Positions 1-11,440 of a DNA stretch of 64,000 nucleotides are shown in pieces (positions within the stretch are counted from its first letter, which is position 1; each line of letters begins with the position of its first letter). Source of the stretch: Macrostomum hystrix (taxonomy: Eukaryota > Platyhelminthes > Macrostomidae); NCBI GenBank assembly GCA_950097015.1, contig CATNEN010000012.1, positions 3,093,501 to 3,157,500 of the forward strand, read 5' to 3'. The position numbers and the translations under genes are program-made. The notes beneath the pieces are model-generated. The model saw nothing but the letters and a program-made list of their open reading frames with translations. It searched no databases and had not been told where the DNA came from.

Positions 1-3000
1 TTATGAGTACAAATCATTCATTGACACTTTTTAGTACACATTTTTAATACACAAGTGTACACTGGCATAGATCAGCACAATCAAATTGTAGCATAAAGCA
101 ACTTGCAAACAAATGAACACAAAATAAAGTTGATATTTGTTAAAAATACAAACAAAAGAATTAGCTAATCTTTATATAACAATCTCGCAGTTTTGCAGAT
201 TTAATTATTTTTTCTCTGTAACAAAGCTTTTGATATTTGATGTATTTTGACAGTTTGACAAAGGCTTTAACAAAAAACAAGTTTAAACAATTCTATTGCA
301 ATAATCAAGACTTTTATTATTTGTTGCATTGCAAGATATGATTTAGTATTGGCACACAGTGCCAAAATTGTTTTAGTTTTGGTGCACTGAGCAAATTTTT
401 GGGGTTCTATGTAAACACCAAAACCAAATACAACAGACCAAATGGACCCAAATGGGACAGTAACAGACCACAATATATTATAGTGGGACCAAAGCAGCCA
501 TAGTCTGGATCATGCTGTGTATACCAGAGGCAGAAAGTAAAATAAAATGTAATGTAGGCCTACGCTGTTATATGCTAATATATGCAAAAATAAATGTACG
601 CTAAGTAAAAAATACGTTTCGATTGAAGGTATTTAAATTATTAATATTATTAAACTATTAAATTATTAATAAAAAGAAATGCATGATAAAGGTAAAACAA
701 AATAAACAAATTCACTTCCGCAAACTATGTAATAATCTTTTCGCTTTTTTGCTAGCATTTTTATTTATTTATTAAAAACAAACTAAGATATATTTGCCAG
801 CAGAGAATAAAAAATTATAATGTCTTATGTTATCTTACAAGTTACGTTTTGTTAGGCTTTTATAATACTGTACACCAATTAAAGTTGCACTTGTCCAGTT
901 GTTACTTGTAGACACTTGTATGTCATTACATTTTTTCAGAGTTTTTGTATGCCAGAACTGTACGCCAAAGTGGCCTAAGCCATGGTGTAAGCCAGAGGAA
1001 TTCTGGCATACACTACATCTTTGAGACCAAGGCAAAGCAGTAGTTCTTTTAATATTTTATTCCACAATTTAGCTTTTAAGAGCTGCTGATTGTCTAGTTG
1101 ATATTCTTAAATCTCAATATTGATTTTTTGCAAACTATGTGCTGCATTAGATTAACTTGGTAAAATATTTAAGAGTTCTGATTTATTGTGTGGTTTATTG
1201 TTAAAAACCAAAACATTTAACAAAAAAACAGAAAAAAAATCTAAACACTAAGATGATCAAATTACCTGTTTCTAATAGGCCTAACCACTATAGACTTTTA
1301 TGCCAGTCCAAAGAAAGCCAAAAATATATTATAAACTGGCATTTGCTAGCAGCAATTTGAGTGCAACTAATTTATATTTTCCAAAAGTATATAGGCCCCC
1401 CTAAATCTGTGTACAAGTTTTGAATAGAAATCAACAGAGCTTTTAATGTCAGATGAAAAACTTATAAAAAACTACTTCCTTGGTCTATTGGTCCATATAA
1501 TCCTGTTGCAGGCCAAGTGCTGTCTGTTTTTGTGATTATACAGACCCCATTTTTGGTGGTCTGAATTTCTTAAGTCACACTGCCACTGTGCTGTGCCACC
1601 TTACAGAATCCTGACTATGGCAACTGCCAAACCAATAATTTGTTGGGCCTGACACAATTTTTACTTACCAACCTTATTCTTGTCTTCTCTGAAAATAACT
1701 TTCTTGTCACTTTTATAGACAAGTGAAAGTTTTGTCCTCTTTTTTGAAAAGCCTAGAGTGATTGGAAGGATTGGCAAAGCCCAGTATTCAAAGTGAAATG
1801 AAAATACTAATAACGTATCGGCAATAAGTATTACATATTTTTTATTTCGTTCCTTTTATTCTAAAGTTAATCCGATACAAATATGCACCTACAAAGGCAA
1901 GATACGATATCTTTTAGTTTTTTTACCGTGCTGATGTTAATACTACTTGTACTCTGGAGTTTAGGCCTATACACACAGCACAGAAATAGTTGTGGGTGAA
2001 CATGTGTGAAGCACCGAACTGATAGGGCCTAAGTAGTTAAAATTCGCCTAGGCTAAACACTTAAATAGCAATATAAATTATGGTTACACGAACTTGCGTG
2101 ATATTTAAGATGACAAACAATTTAATAAATTCTATTGAAACACTAAGTTAAAAAAGAGTCAAAATTGTCTACTTAGAAGTCAGACCGCCAATTATAAAAG
2201 TTTTTATTTCTTGCACCAAAAATATGGTGTTGTAAATTATATTTGTATTAAGTTGTTACTGTTAGTTTTATTTGCTTGAATGCATTAAAAGGAAAAAGCT
2301 TCTCAGCTTCTCCGGATTAGTGAATGTGCGGCTTTCGGATTTTCTAACAATTACGAAGCTCCACGATACTCCACGATTATATTAAACTTGTCATAGGCCT
2401 ATTGAAGGCAATATTGAACCCTACATGAGATTTAGTAAAATAATGCAATTAAAAAAGGCACAAAAATCTGACTTAGATAAGATTGCGCATGACTTCATTC
2501 AGTTTACCCATCGTACTACAAAAGTAAATTATAGTTGACAAGTTAAAATTATGGTATATATCATTGCTAGAATAGTAAGTTTTTTATTCAAGGAATTTAG
2601 CAGTCCTTGTTTAAAATCTGCCTGTTAAGCGTGCGTACATTCAAATAAAAAAATGGAGAAGACAAGGACTGAAATAAAAAAGTTGTAAACGTGTTTTAAC
2701 GCATACATTTTTTACAAGCGTTGAGGAAGATAAACTAGCAGAACCTCGATTTCAAATATATGCATGTAATTGGTAATGCTGGGCAAATTACTATGTGTGT
2801 ATTAAATATTAATCCATGATAACATGCGCCCTTGAGATAAATCGTGGTGGGCATGAATTAAAGGGTAAATAGATATGAATATGCTAATAATCAAAAAGTT
2901 GTTTGGCTTTTCCGCAGACATCTTTTTGTAAGTGAGATGACATAAAATATATTTATAATTCTTCGTAAACATTAAATATGTTCGAAATGAATCTATTGCA

Positions 3001-3261
3001 GTATTTAATTTTAGGTTAAATTAGTTTTTTTAATTACATCACACTTAATTATTAGGTGCCCTGAAAATGTACGAAAAGCGGTAGAAATTATTTCCATAGT
3101 ATTTCCGAGAAGTGTCCTTCGCAGACAGATCAGCATATATATTTAAAACTCTAAAGGCCATAAAATAATCACCAAGTGTTTGAGCTCATTTGCAAATCGA
3201 TTGCCCCAAAAGTTTCTGGATTTCAAAGTCGATGCAGAGCTAGGCTGTCACTTCACAATGA
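1..3261. other. AT-rich non-coding stretch
   Basis: No open frame here shows a recognisable domain or gene-like composition; the short frames at 267-473 and 835-1035 are low-complexity and lack convincing starts. I see no tandem array, inverted-repeat element or tRNA-like box. It lies downstream of the lectin gene on the minus strand and may include its 3' untranslated region, but I found no clear polyadenylation signal for it. Confidence 0.5.
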
Positions 3262-4029
3262 TCAGAAAACGGATTGGCACTCGCAAAAGAAGCGCTGACT
3301 GTTGCTGCATCGATTATCGTCGATGCTGTCGAAAAAGGCGTACCAAAAGTTAGTGCAACCCTCCGATCCAGCCAGTCCGTTGTTCGGTTCGCCCGCGTGC
3401 CACACAGATGCGCTGACGGGCGTATTGCAGGTGGCCCAGAACCAATTGGTGTTCACATTAGGAGCTCCGCTTTTTTGATAGCCGCCAATGTGGTAGCTCA
3501 ACGAACTTTCAACCAGCTGTTTTATCGACCCGACATGCGCGGCTTCTTCTATGTCGACAATATCGACGAACTTGGACAGTCCCAGCTCCGAGCTGCAGGT
3601 CTGATTGGCTCCGGTCCACACCTGTGCAGCTGTGAACGCCTTGTACGATGTCCCGTACTTGGTGTACTGGTATCCGAGTGGGCATAGGCGACCCGGAGGC
3701 ACTCCAGTCAGAGATCTCACATACACCGTGACCTGATTGGTGCAGTTCGGCACAGATTGCACTCGGTGACTGCAGGCGTCGAACAGGAACAGCTTACACC
3801 GGCAGGTGCCATTCGTCAGCAGCCGGAAAGCCTGGCAATTTTCCTTTATGGCGCACCTGTAGCTGCAGTCCATAGCTGTACAAAGACCTTCCACAATGTT
3901 GAAGAAGATGGAGTTCACGCAGTCCATTCCTGTTGTTGAGTAAAATTTTATTCTTCCTATAGTGCAGGCATCTGCAGCGAGAATGGTTGAAAACCACAGT
4001 ACGGTAAGCTGACACAACTGGTGCATCAT
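3262..4029 (-). CDS. secreted C-type lectin-like protein with N-terminal Cys-rich domain
   Basis: This intronless frame of 255 residues starts at a genuine ATG-ATG and opens with a hydrophobic signal peptide (about residues 1-21, ending near ADACT). Residues 22-105 form a Cys-rich segment resembling a PAN/apple-type module. Residues about 115-253 are a C-type lectin domain: it begins CPLGYQY, carries the EPN tripeptide of mannose-type calcium-dependent sugar binding (WHAGEPNNG), and ends with the family's closing cysteines (FFCECQSVF). The usual WND calcium motif is replaced by DDNRC, so sugar binding is likely but not certain. The protein should be exported and may bind glycans in immunity, mucus or adhesion; the sequence does not decide which. 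A degenerate copy lies just upstream on the same strand. Family assignment is firm; the biological role is inferred. Confidence 0.82.
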   Translation of the reverse strand: MMHQLCQLTVLWFSTILAADACTIGRIKFYSTTGMDCVNSIFFNIVEGLCTAMDCSYRCAIKENCQAFRLLTNGTCRCKLFLFDACSHRVQSVPNCTNQVTVYVRSLTGVPPGRLCPLGYQYTKYGTSYKAFTAAQVWTGANQTCSSELGLSKFVDIVDIEEAAHVGSIKQLVESSLSYHIGGYQKSGAPNVNTNWFWATCNTPVSASVWHAGEPNNGLAGSEGCTNFWYAFFDSIDDNRCSNSQRFFCECQSVF

Positions 4030-4125
4030 GCCGACTGCTTGTAGAATGCTTTAGTTATCTAGCTCTTATAGAGGAAACCCACTCGCTTGCGGGGAAGGTT
4101 TTAGAAAGACGCAGTACTCAATTCG

Positions 4126-4134
4126 CTTTATATA
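4126..4134 (-). promoter_or_regulatory. TATA box of the lectin gene
   Basis: On the minus strand this reads TATATAAAG, a canonical TATA box about 100 bases upstream of the lectin ATG. That spacing fits a short 5' untranslated region. No second element is clear. Confidence 0.5.
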
Positions 4135-4969
4135 TACGTTCCATCTTGACGCCGCCTTCACATTGGCCAAGAGCCGCTGTTCATAGTTTTAAACTCTAAA
4201 AGCCTACAAAGCCGCGTCAACTTCATCAACGCTTTGGCTTAGCAGAATTTGGGACAGAGATGAAATTTCCGTCCCCTGCGCATCACGCATGGCAACGCAA
4301 CACAACACGATGCATGGTGAGACAGACGCACGCAACAGTTAAGCAGCTGGTGGGCTCCCTATATAGCAGTGGAGGGAAAGATTGACTGTTGGCGTAGCCA
4401 TGAAGCACACTAGAAGTACCTAGCTCTAATGCGTGTGTCATCACCTCAATCATTTAGCTGAGGTCTCATGCGCTCATTAACTCTGCAATGAAGTTAGGAA
4501 CTCTTTGCTGTCAACTATGTGAGACCCAAATTCCAATTAGCAGAAAGCCCATCTCATGTCTGCAACGTCCCAACGGTTGCATGCTATTTTCTAACTGTTT
4601 GAGTCTTGGCTAATTCCTTGAAATAGATTATTCACGTCACAAATGCATTCAGCTCTCTTTTCTGTTCCGATGTCTGGTAAGCTCATTTTGCTGCTAAAAT
4701 GAAGTGGCGTTCTTTTGAAGCTCTATAGTCCCGCTAGTACCTAAATTTAAAAAATTACCTCAGTTTCGAAGACTTAAAGAAAATATTACTATATCTACAT
4801 TAAATTATTCACAAGTTATTTTTACACCGAATCAGATAAGAAGTGAGCACAAATTCAAGCTTAAACTAATATCAAAAGACACTCAAGATGTTCCCCAGAG
4901 CAAGTATGGCGGTAAAACAGTTGCAGGCATCGCCATACTCATACTGCTGTTAATTTCCCAAGCCATCCG

Positions 4970-5290
4970 TCAGAACGCTGACTGGCACTCACAGATAAAC
5001 GGCAGTAGAGAGTCGCGATTCCTGTCATCGACTCCCCCGCCCGGATAGCCGCTCTACAGACTGCAGTGTAGCCAGTTGCACTCGTTCGACCTGGAGGTCT
5101 CGCATACACAGTGATCTGGTTGATACATTTCGGGCTAGATTGCACTCGGTGCCTGCACGCAGTCTGAAGGCCATGGCACTTCATCTTAAGGAGGCCGCAC
5201 ACGATACCGCATTCAATTTCTTAATTCTGAGCATATGACGGGCACCAGTTTTGAGAGCCTGGAGTCCACGCAGTCCACTCCATGCGCAGT
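4970..5290 (-). pseudogene. degenerate, internally deleted copy of the lectin gene
   Basis: On the minus strand the copy starts with GVDCVDS (lectin: GMDCVNS), hits a stop, then continues in another frame with CRHRVQSSPKCINQITVYAR (lectin: CSHRVQSVPNCTNQVTVYVR). After another frame change it ends with FICECQSAF and a stop, against FFCECQSVF-stop in the intact gene. Both ends of the parent are therefore present, but about 120 residues of the lectin domain are missing. Frame changes, an early stop and the internal deletion make a functional product unlikely. It lies in tandem with the intact gene, same strand, about 0.9 kb upstream, which suggests local duplication followed by decay. Confidence 0.72.
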
Positions 5291-6775
5291 GGTTTGGTGA
5301 AAGTCCACCGCACCAGAGCTGCAGGACTCGTAGATATAGCAGATATAGATATGATCCTTTTGTTTCTAGCTTAATTCTGTGAACCATCTCAGCTTTATGC
5401 TCACTTAATTTAGTCGCTTATCGTTAACACCTAAATAGAAACTTTGATATTGTTGTGGGTCTTCTCTTTGCTTCTCAGTAAAGTCTTTTATCTCACTATT
5501 GCCACCAAAGTTGTTGTGGCTTTTCTTATCGTAATTGTTATCAACAAAGTAGTCAATCAATCGTCTGAGGATTATTGTATGCACTGTAATATCTAATTAC
5601 AGACTTTTTTCTCCCTGTAGGGTTTTGTGCAATAAACTGCTAAGTTCTCTCACGCCGTAGCGGGTTGATTCAGCCAACTGTTGGGCTTCCAATGACTTAG
5701 AGGTCACGGCTAATTAACTAACTCTTGAACTGTTTGTATATACTCGTAATTCAGTGCTTTAATATTTCTTCAACTGCTTCTATATAGAGCAGGTTACAAG
5801 GACACTAGGTAGATTTCTCACTTCGGAATTCTCGTCTATTTATAGTGGTTTTTGGATTTAAAGTTTCTAACAAATATTGAATATTAATTAATATTTCGGG
5901 CAGTAAAACAAACATAGTAATATTAAATGATATTGGCACGAATTTGAATGTAGCATAATTGTGTGATATTTTGATGGATTACATTAGTTAAAACAATTAT
6001 GGTGGTTTAAATGTATTTACAAGGAGGCCTGTCACAACATTTAATCTAGCACACAAGAGTCCATTTGAAAAAGGGCGTCTCTTCTCCTTTTCAGTATGAA
6101 TGATTCGAGTATAAATGGAAACGATTTCTTCGGTAATTAGAATTCCACTCATAATTGGAGCAAAATGTAATTTTTCTGAAATCATTGGAGATCTTTTTTG
6201 CTTTTTAGAGGATTTTTCAAGTCTGTGCTTGACAAAAACAGACAGTCATGTGAAGTTTGAAGGCGACAAAAAGTGTTCATCAGTTGGAAGGAGAGTTGCA
6301 TGCAGACTATTGTTAAGAGATATTTTGTTTCTGAAATTCTTGTGACAGCTAGAGAATGAAAAAGCTAACTATTGAGTAGCTTTCTGTGTTGAAGCGTATG
6401 GATTGAAGTGGCAGGTTGAATTATTAACTACGAGTGAGTACATTGTGATTCAGCGAGTGGGAATGTTAGAAACTTTCCCACGTAGTGAAATTCTACGTAG
6501 AAGAAACGTAGCCTCACTGCGCTGCTTTAGCGTCTGTCAAGGAAACATTTTTTGCTGACTAAAACTCAATAAGATGACTATATAGGGTGTTTAGAAATCG
6601 TGCATTAACTGAATTGGATGAAAAAAATATATTAACAACTTGGAAACATGGACTATACCTTGAGAAACATTGTTTCCTTGCTTTCGAGTACGAGTACATT
6701 AAGGAATAACAGAGTGAAATAGCGGCCAATCTATATTATTTCATTATTAACCTTCTACGCAAATGTCATTGCCTA
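5291..6775. other. AT-rich intergenic stretch
   Basis: No supported gene. The frame at 6115-6345 (76 codons) has no recognisable domain. Around 5645-5700 there is a weak tRNA-like head without a convincing B box, possibly a very decayed SINE. Confidence 0.4.
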
Positions 6776-8297
6776 GCATTTTAACGATCATTGTCTGTAG
6801 TTTTCTATGCAAGACAATGCATTGTCTGCAGGCTTTTCAGATAAGATTTAACGTTTTATTTTTGCAAAGACGCATGGCATAAGTTTAACACATGTAGTTG
6901 AACGAGCAGTGGGCAATCCAATACAAACATGTAGAAAAGCAAGCAGTCACGTCGAAGAACAGCGTCAGTTCAATTCACTTATTCGAAGAAGAAGTCGATT
7001 ATATTGGCACCTCCATCAACGTGTATTCGCATGCGCTTCTCAGGACACGATACAACTCTGAGTTGCTCCGACTCCGTAGCCACACGCAGCTGACTAGCAG
7101 TTGCTGAGGTACTAGGCCCCGAAGCAGCCGATTCAGTGGCTCCAGGAATTATGTCAACATTGACATCACGCTTCATAGCGGTTTGAACACATAGAGCAGA
7201 CTTGTAGAGACTCCGATCGCGTCGTTTGTGTAAATATCGCCTCACTGCAGATTCGGTCTTGTGACCGGTCACTAGCATGATGTCGTGAACACTTTGGCCA
7301 CACGAATCCAGGTCGCAGATTCGCGTCACCCTGGAAAGTGAAAGTCACTATCGTCAATACTAATTTCAATATTAATAATAATATTTATTTATATTCTTTT
7401 GAAGTAATTTGTGGTTCATGATTACCTGATGGAATGATTCGTGTACCTCTTGCTCAGTTGGGCCTTCTCCGATAGATTGGACATGAAGTCTTGCAGAAAT
7501 CGGTATCCACGATGCGCATTCGTCGAAAAATTAAACCTTTTCTCAGGCGTGGACTTTATCGGCCGCGGTAAAAACGATTCGCTTGTCGCGGGAATCGATG
7601 CCTCATACAAATCCAGAAGTTCTGTGTCGTATAGATCCGGGTGTGTTTATCGTCTGCTACCGAAGTAGAGTTCAGTTCAGCTCGGCGATTTTTAGATGGC
7701 AACACAGGCAAGCAGGCGTAGGATCGGCCATCTGCATCTATGCGGCGAATCAGAGGGTTCTTCATCAGAAAGCACTTTAAATGTTCCTGACCACGCTCGC
7801 CCAATTGGTATTGCAGCTCAAACAGAACTTCATATTGTAGCCGCTCAGCGTCACTACGATCGAAATAAGCTCGCAGTTTCAGCATGTCGCCTTCTTCAAT
7901 CGGGTCGTAACTCTGCGTACATTGTCCAGATTGAATATATTCGCGCACTTTGTACTGCAGCATTCGATTGGAACCGTCGAAAGCAGTTCCCGAAGCAACT
8001 AAGTTGGTCCTGCGTTTCACTACAATATTCAGGTAGCGTTGTATTCCAGCACGAATACAAACTAGCGACGACGGTGAATAGGCGCGGCCTTCCTTGCTCT
8101 TCAGTTGAAAATAATAGATGCGCAAATATTGATTCAGTGTGATTCTCGTATAATCGTAAAAATTCTAGCCAATGAAAAGAATCAGCGGCCCCAGTGCGTG
8201 ACAACGATTGTTTTGCGAGCGCCGGTAGGGGCCGCTGATTATTTATACATTGTTTATCATTTTAACGATCATTTTTTGTAGTTTTTATGCAAGACAA
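6776..8297 (-). mobile_element. Crypton-like tyrosine-recombinase element, decayed
   Basis: On the minus strand, from about 8163 to 6979, a DUF3504/Crypton-type tyrosine recombinase can be read. It starts YLRIYYFQLKSKEGRAYSPS, continues through IRAGIQRYLN and LGERGQEHL, then YTNHSIR (7422-7610 frame), then TGHKTESAVRRYLH. These supply the expected catalytic Arg, H-x-x-R, second His and Tyr. Between HSIR and VTRICDL lies a short intron of about 90 bases (donor CAG/GTAATC, acceptor TTCCAG/G at 7330) that joins the frames exactly. A frameshift near 7640-7650 and a stop just upstream of the N-terminal segment (near 8166) show the copy is dead. The outer limits given here are an imperfect direct repeat of about 40 bases at 6776-6818 and 8258-8297. 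Family assignment is from remembered motifs; boundaries are inferred. Confidence 0.68.
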
Positions 8298-8364
8298 CGG
8301 CTTCTCGTTTTGCCTTCTACCATAGACTACGGACTCTTCTAAAATGATTAATCTCTAGCCATGA

Positions 8365-9228
8365 ATGACTACTCGAGCCGACTGTGATTTACGAAGTTTG
8401 CAGCTTGGAACATACCGACAGCTGTTCCACGCGGAGCAGCTCATCTCGGGCAAGGAGAATGCGGCAAACAACTATGCGCGCGGTCACTACACATTTGGCA
8501 AAGAATTGATTGGCAATCTCCGAGAAGATCAACCGTGTAGCGGAGAACTGCTTTCTCCTGCAGGGCTTTCTAGTCCATCACTCGTTCGGCGGAGGCACCG
8601 GCGCCGGATTCACGTCCTTGCTGATGGACCGGCTGACTTCAGACTACGGCAAGCGAGTCAAGCTTCAGGTTGCCGTCTACCCAGCGCCTCATATGTCCAC
8701 CAAGGTAGTGGAGCCGCTTAATGCAGTCCTGAGCCGCTTGATTGCGGCGTGATCGTGGACAATGAGGCAATTTACGATATTTGTAGGAGATATTTGGATA
8801 TTGAGAGGCCGATATTTGGATATTAAGTCGCCTCGAAGGGCATTAGCGATGCAGTCCGAAATATCAGGAATAAACGCGTGATTCAATTTGTCGACTGGTG
8901 CGCGACGGGTTTCAAGGTAGGCATCAACTACCAGCCGCCTACTACGGTACTTGGGGGCGACTTAGCCAGGGTGCAGTCTGCTTGCTGAGCAACACTTCGG
9001 GTATTGCGGAGGCCTGGCACCAACTGGCATACATGCAAGTTGGATCTGATGTACTCTAAGCGAGCATTCGTGCACTGGTACGTCGGAGAAGGCATGGAGA
9101 AAGGAGAGTTTGCCGAAACTCGCGAGGACCTGGCGGCCTTGCAGAAGGACTACGAGGAAGTCGATGTGGACAGCGTGGAAGGCGAAGAGGAGGAAATTGA
9201 AGAGGTGGACAACAACACGGATGTGTGA
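8365..9228 (+). pseudogene. alpha-tubulin pseudogene, 5'-truncated with internal deletion
   Basis: Fragments of alpha-tubulin occur in order but in shifting frames. They are [39 protein letters not shown] (the nucleotide-binding glycine loop), [39 protein letters not shown], and the C-terminal [18 protein letters not shown] with the acidic tail [14 protein letters not shown] and a stop at 9228. The first 70 or so residues and roughly 130 residues between DIERP and the IQFVDW block are missing. At least two frameshifts and in-frame stops near 8750 and 8985 exclude a working tubulin. The absence of introns across the readable parts suggests a retrocopy, though no poly(A) tail is visible. Confidence 0.9.
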
Positions 9229-9475
9229 AGCAAAACGTATCTTACTTCAACGGTTTCGTAAATAACTTTACGTAACTTTGCATAAATTTCACGCGCAGTT
9301 CAATGGCATAGCATTTAAGTATGTATTGACGAAGTGTATTTTGGTCAATAACACTCTAAACTGCGAGCTAAGGTGCGCTCGAATCGCTGCTCTGTGAACT
9401 TATTATTCTCTCGTGACTGCTTGGCATTGTTTCGCAAAAAAATTACCGGTCGCTTTATTTAAATGTATCTCAACC

Positions 9476-9844
<369 letters not shown>

Positions 9845-10265
9845 GAATGACTGCTTCTGGCAGGTGGGGAAGTCTGAGCACAGACCTTCCGGGTGTCGAG
9901 CCCCTGAAGCACAGGCAACTCGACCCTGCTGTAGTGCTGATGCCCGTGGTGCAACTCGGACGAAATCGGTGCAGCGGTTGTCGGCTCGAGTCAACGTCAT
10001 TGGTGATTCGCAGGTCTCTTTCGTACTGACTTCGTCTCAATCAGAGCCAAGTGCGGCTTCTTAACGGCAATAAACAATTCAACAGAAAAAGAGAAGAGAA
10101 ACCAAACACTGGTCCCGGGAGTAGATAGACGAATGTAAAGAAACCACGCACACAGAGATAGATAGATAGATAGAGAATGCGCAGAGCGCAAGTGTGTAAC
10201 AGAAAGAAGGATGATGAAAGGGAAGGCAAGGCATGCGATTTTGATAATGCAGCTAACCACTAGAC

Positions 10266-10970
10266 CAGGGGTCGGCAAACTTATTAGCGTTTGTATAAGT
10301 CCCGGAGAGAACCTAAAAGACGACAGCGGGCCGCATTAACTGTGGGAATATGAGAAAGGGGAGAGATAAGACAGGGGAGAGATGAGACAGGGGAGAGATG
10401 AGACAGGGGAGAGATGAGACAGGGGAGAGATGAGACAGGGGAGAGATGAGACAGGGGAGAGATGAGACAGGGGAGAGATGAGACAGGGGAGAGATGAGAC
10501 ATGGGAGAGATGAGACAGGGGAGAGATGAGACAGGGGAGAGATGAGACAGGGGAGAGATGAGACAGGGGAGAGATGAGACAGGGGAGAGATGAGACATGG
10601 GAGAGATGAGACAGGGGAGAGATGAGACAGGGGAGAGATGAGACAGGGGAGAGATGAGACAGGGGAGAGATGAGACAGGGGAGAGATGAGACAGGGGAGA
10701 GATGAGACAGTAGAGAGATGAGACAGGGATGAGATGAGACAGGGGAGAGATGAGACACAGGATAGATGAGACATGCATGGATAAACTATAAACCAGATGA
10801 GAGACAGGAAAGATGAGACGGGAGACACGGGAGAGATGAGAATCTCAATCTCCAGATGAGAGCTAGATGAGACAGGGGAAAGATAAGACAGGAGTTGGAG
10901 GGGCAACGGGCCGGATTTGGGAGCTTCGAGGGCCGCATCTGGCCCGCGGGCCGGAGTTTGCCGACCCCTG
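10266..10970. mobile_element. non-autonomous hAT-type element with internal minisatellite
   Basis: The element starts CAGGGGTCGGCAAACT and ends with the inverse, AGTTTGCCGACCCCTG, a 16-bp terminal inverted repeat of hAT type. It is flanked by a perfect 8-bp target duplication, CACTAGAC (10258-10265 and 10971-10978), the length hAT transposases produce. No transposase is encoded; most of the interior is a 16-bp tandem array. The right subterminal region is rich in GGCCCGCGGGCC palindromes. The insertion lies in a tRNA-like sequence: joined flanks read, on the minus strand, GTCTAGTGGTTAGCTGC, resembling the 5' part of a tRNA-Glu-type SINE. Confidence 0.92.
10352..10880. repeat. 16-bp minisatellite inside the hAT element
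   Basis: Unit GAGACAGGGGAGAGAT, about 26 regular copies that become irregular after 10710. The purine-rich strand is the plus strand. The long minus-strand frames here (up to 197 codons, reading SHLSPVSSLPCLI) are products of the repeat, open in all three frames because 16 is not a multiple of three. Confidence 0.97.
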
Positions 10971-11440
10971 CACTAGACAAAGTGGCGGCAAGATACAAAG
11001 CCACTGAGATGGGCCGTAATTACTGCACCGGCTGTTCGAGATGGGCGCGACAATGAGCGCTGGTGCCTTGATTGAATAAACAAGGATAGAAGGATCATAG
11101 ACAAGGGTTAAGCAGCGAGAGAATATGCCTGCAACCCAGGGGAAGTTAAAAAACTGCAGTCGTAGGTTTAGTCGTGAACTGCTAAGACAGTTAGTCAAAC
11201 AGGAAAGCGCGGTGGTTCAGTCGTTCAGATCGCGCGAACTAATTGATACGAGTAGAAGGTCGCAGCTCATTGGCTGGGAATATCTTTGTCAGCCTTTCTC
11301 TGCTCTCGATTTCTCTCCTGGCAGATAATTCCTCATCAAGTAGAATTCCAAATCGAGGCATCGAACTTGGGAGGGAAAAATCTGTTCACAGTTCCAGTTC
11401 TGCTGTCCCAGGCAATCTGCTGAACCGTCTTCGACGCCCA

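Noticed and set aside
7441-8204. Plus- and minus-strand frames over the recombinase
   Set aside because: Only the minus frames with recombinase motifs form one alignable protein; the others are shadows.
11243-11440. N-terminal extension of the amine GPCR
   Set aside because: The frame is open but begins with TTG and has no ATG before 11441; it is treated as 5' untranslated sequence.
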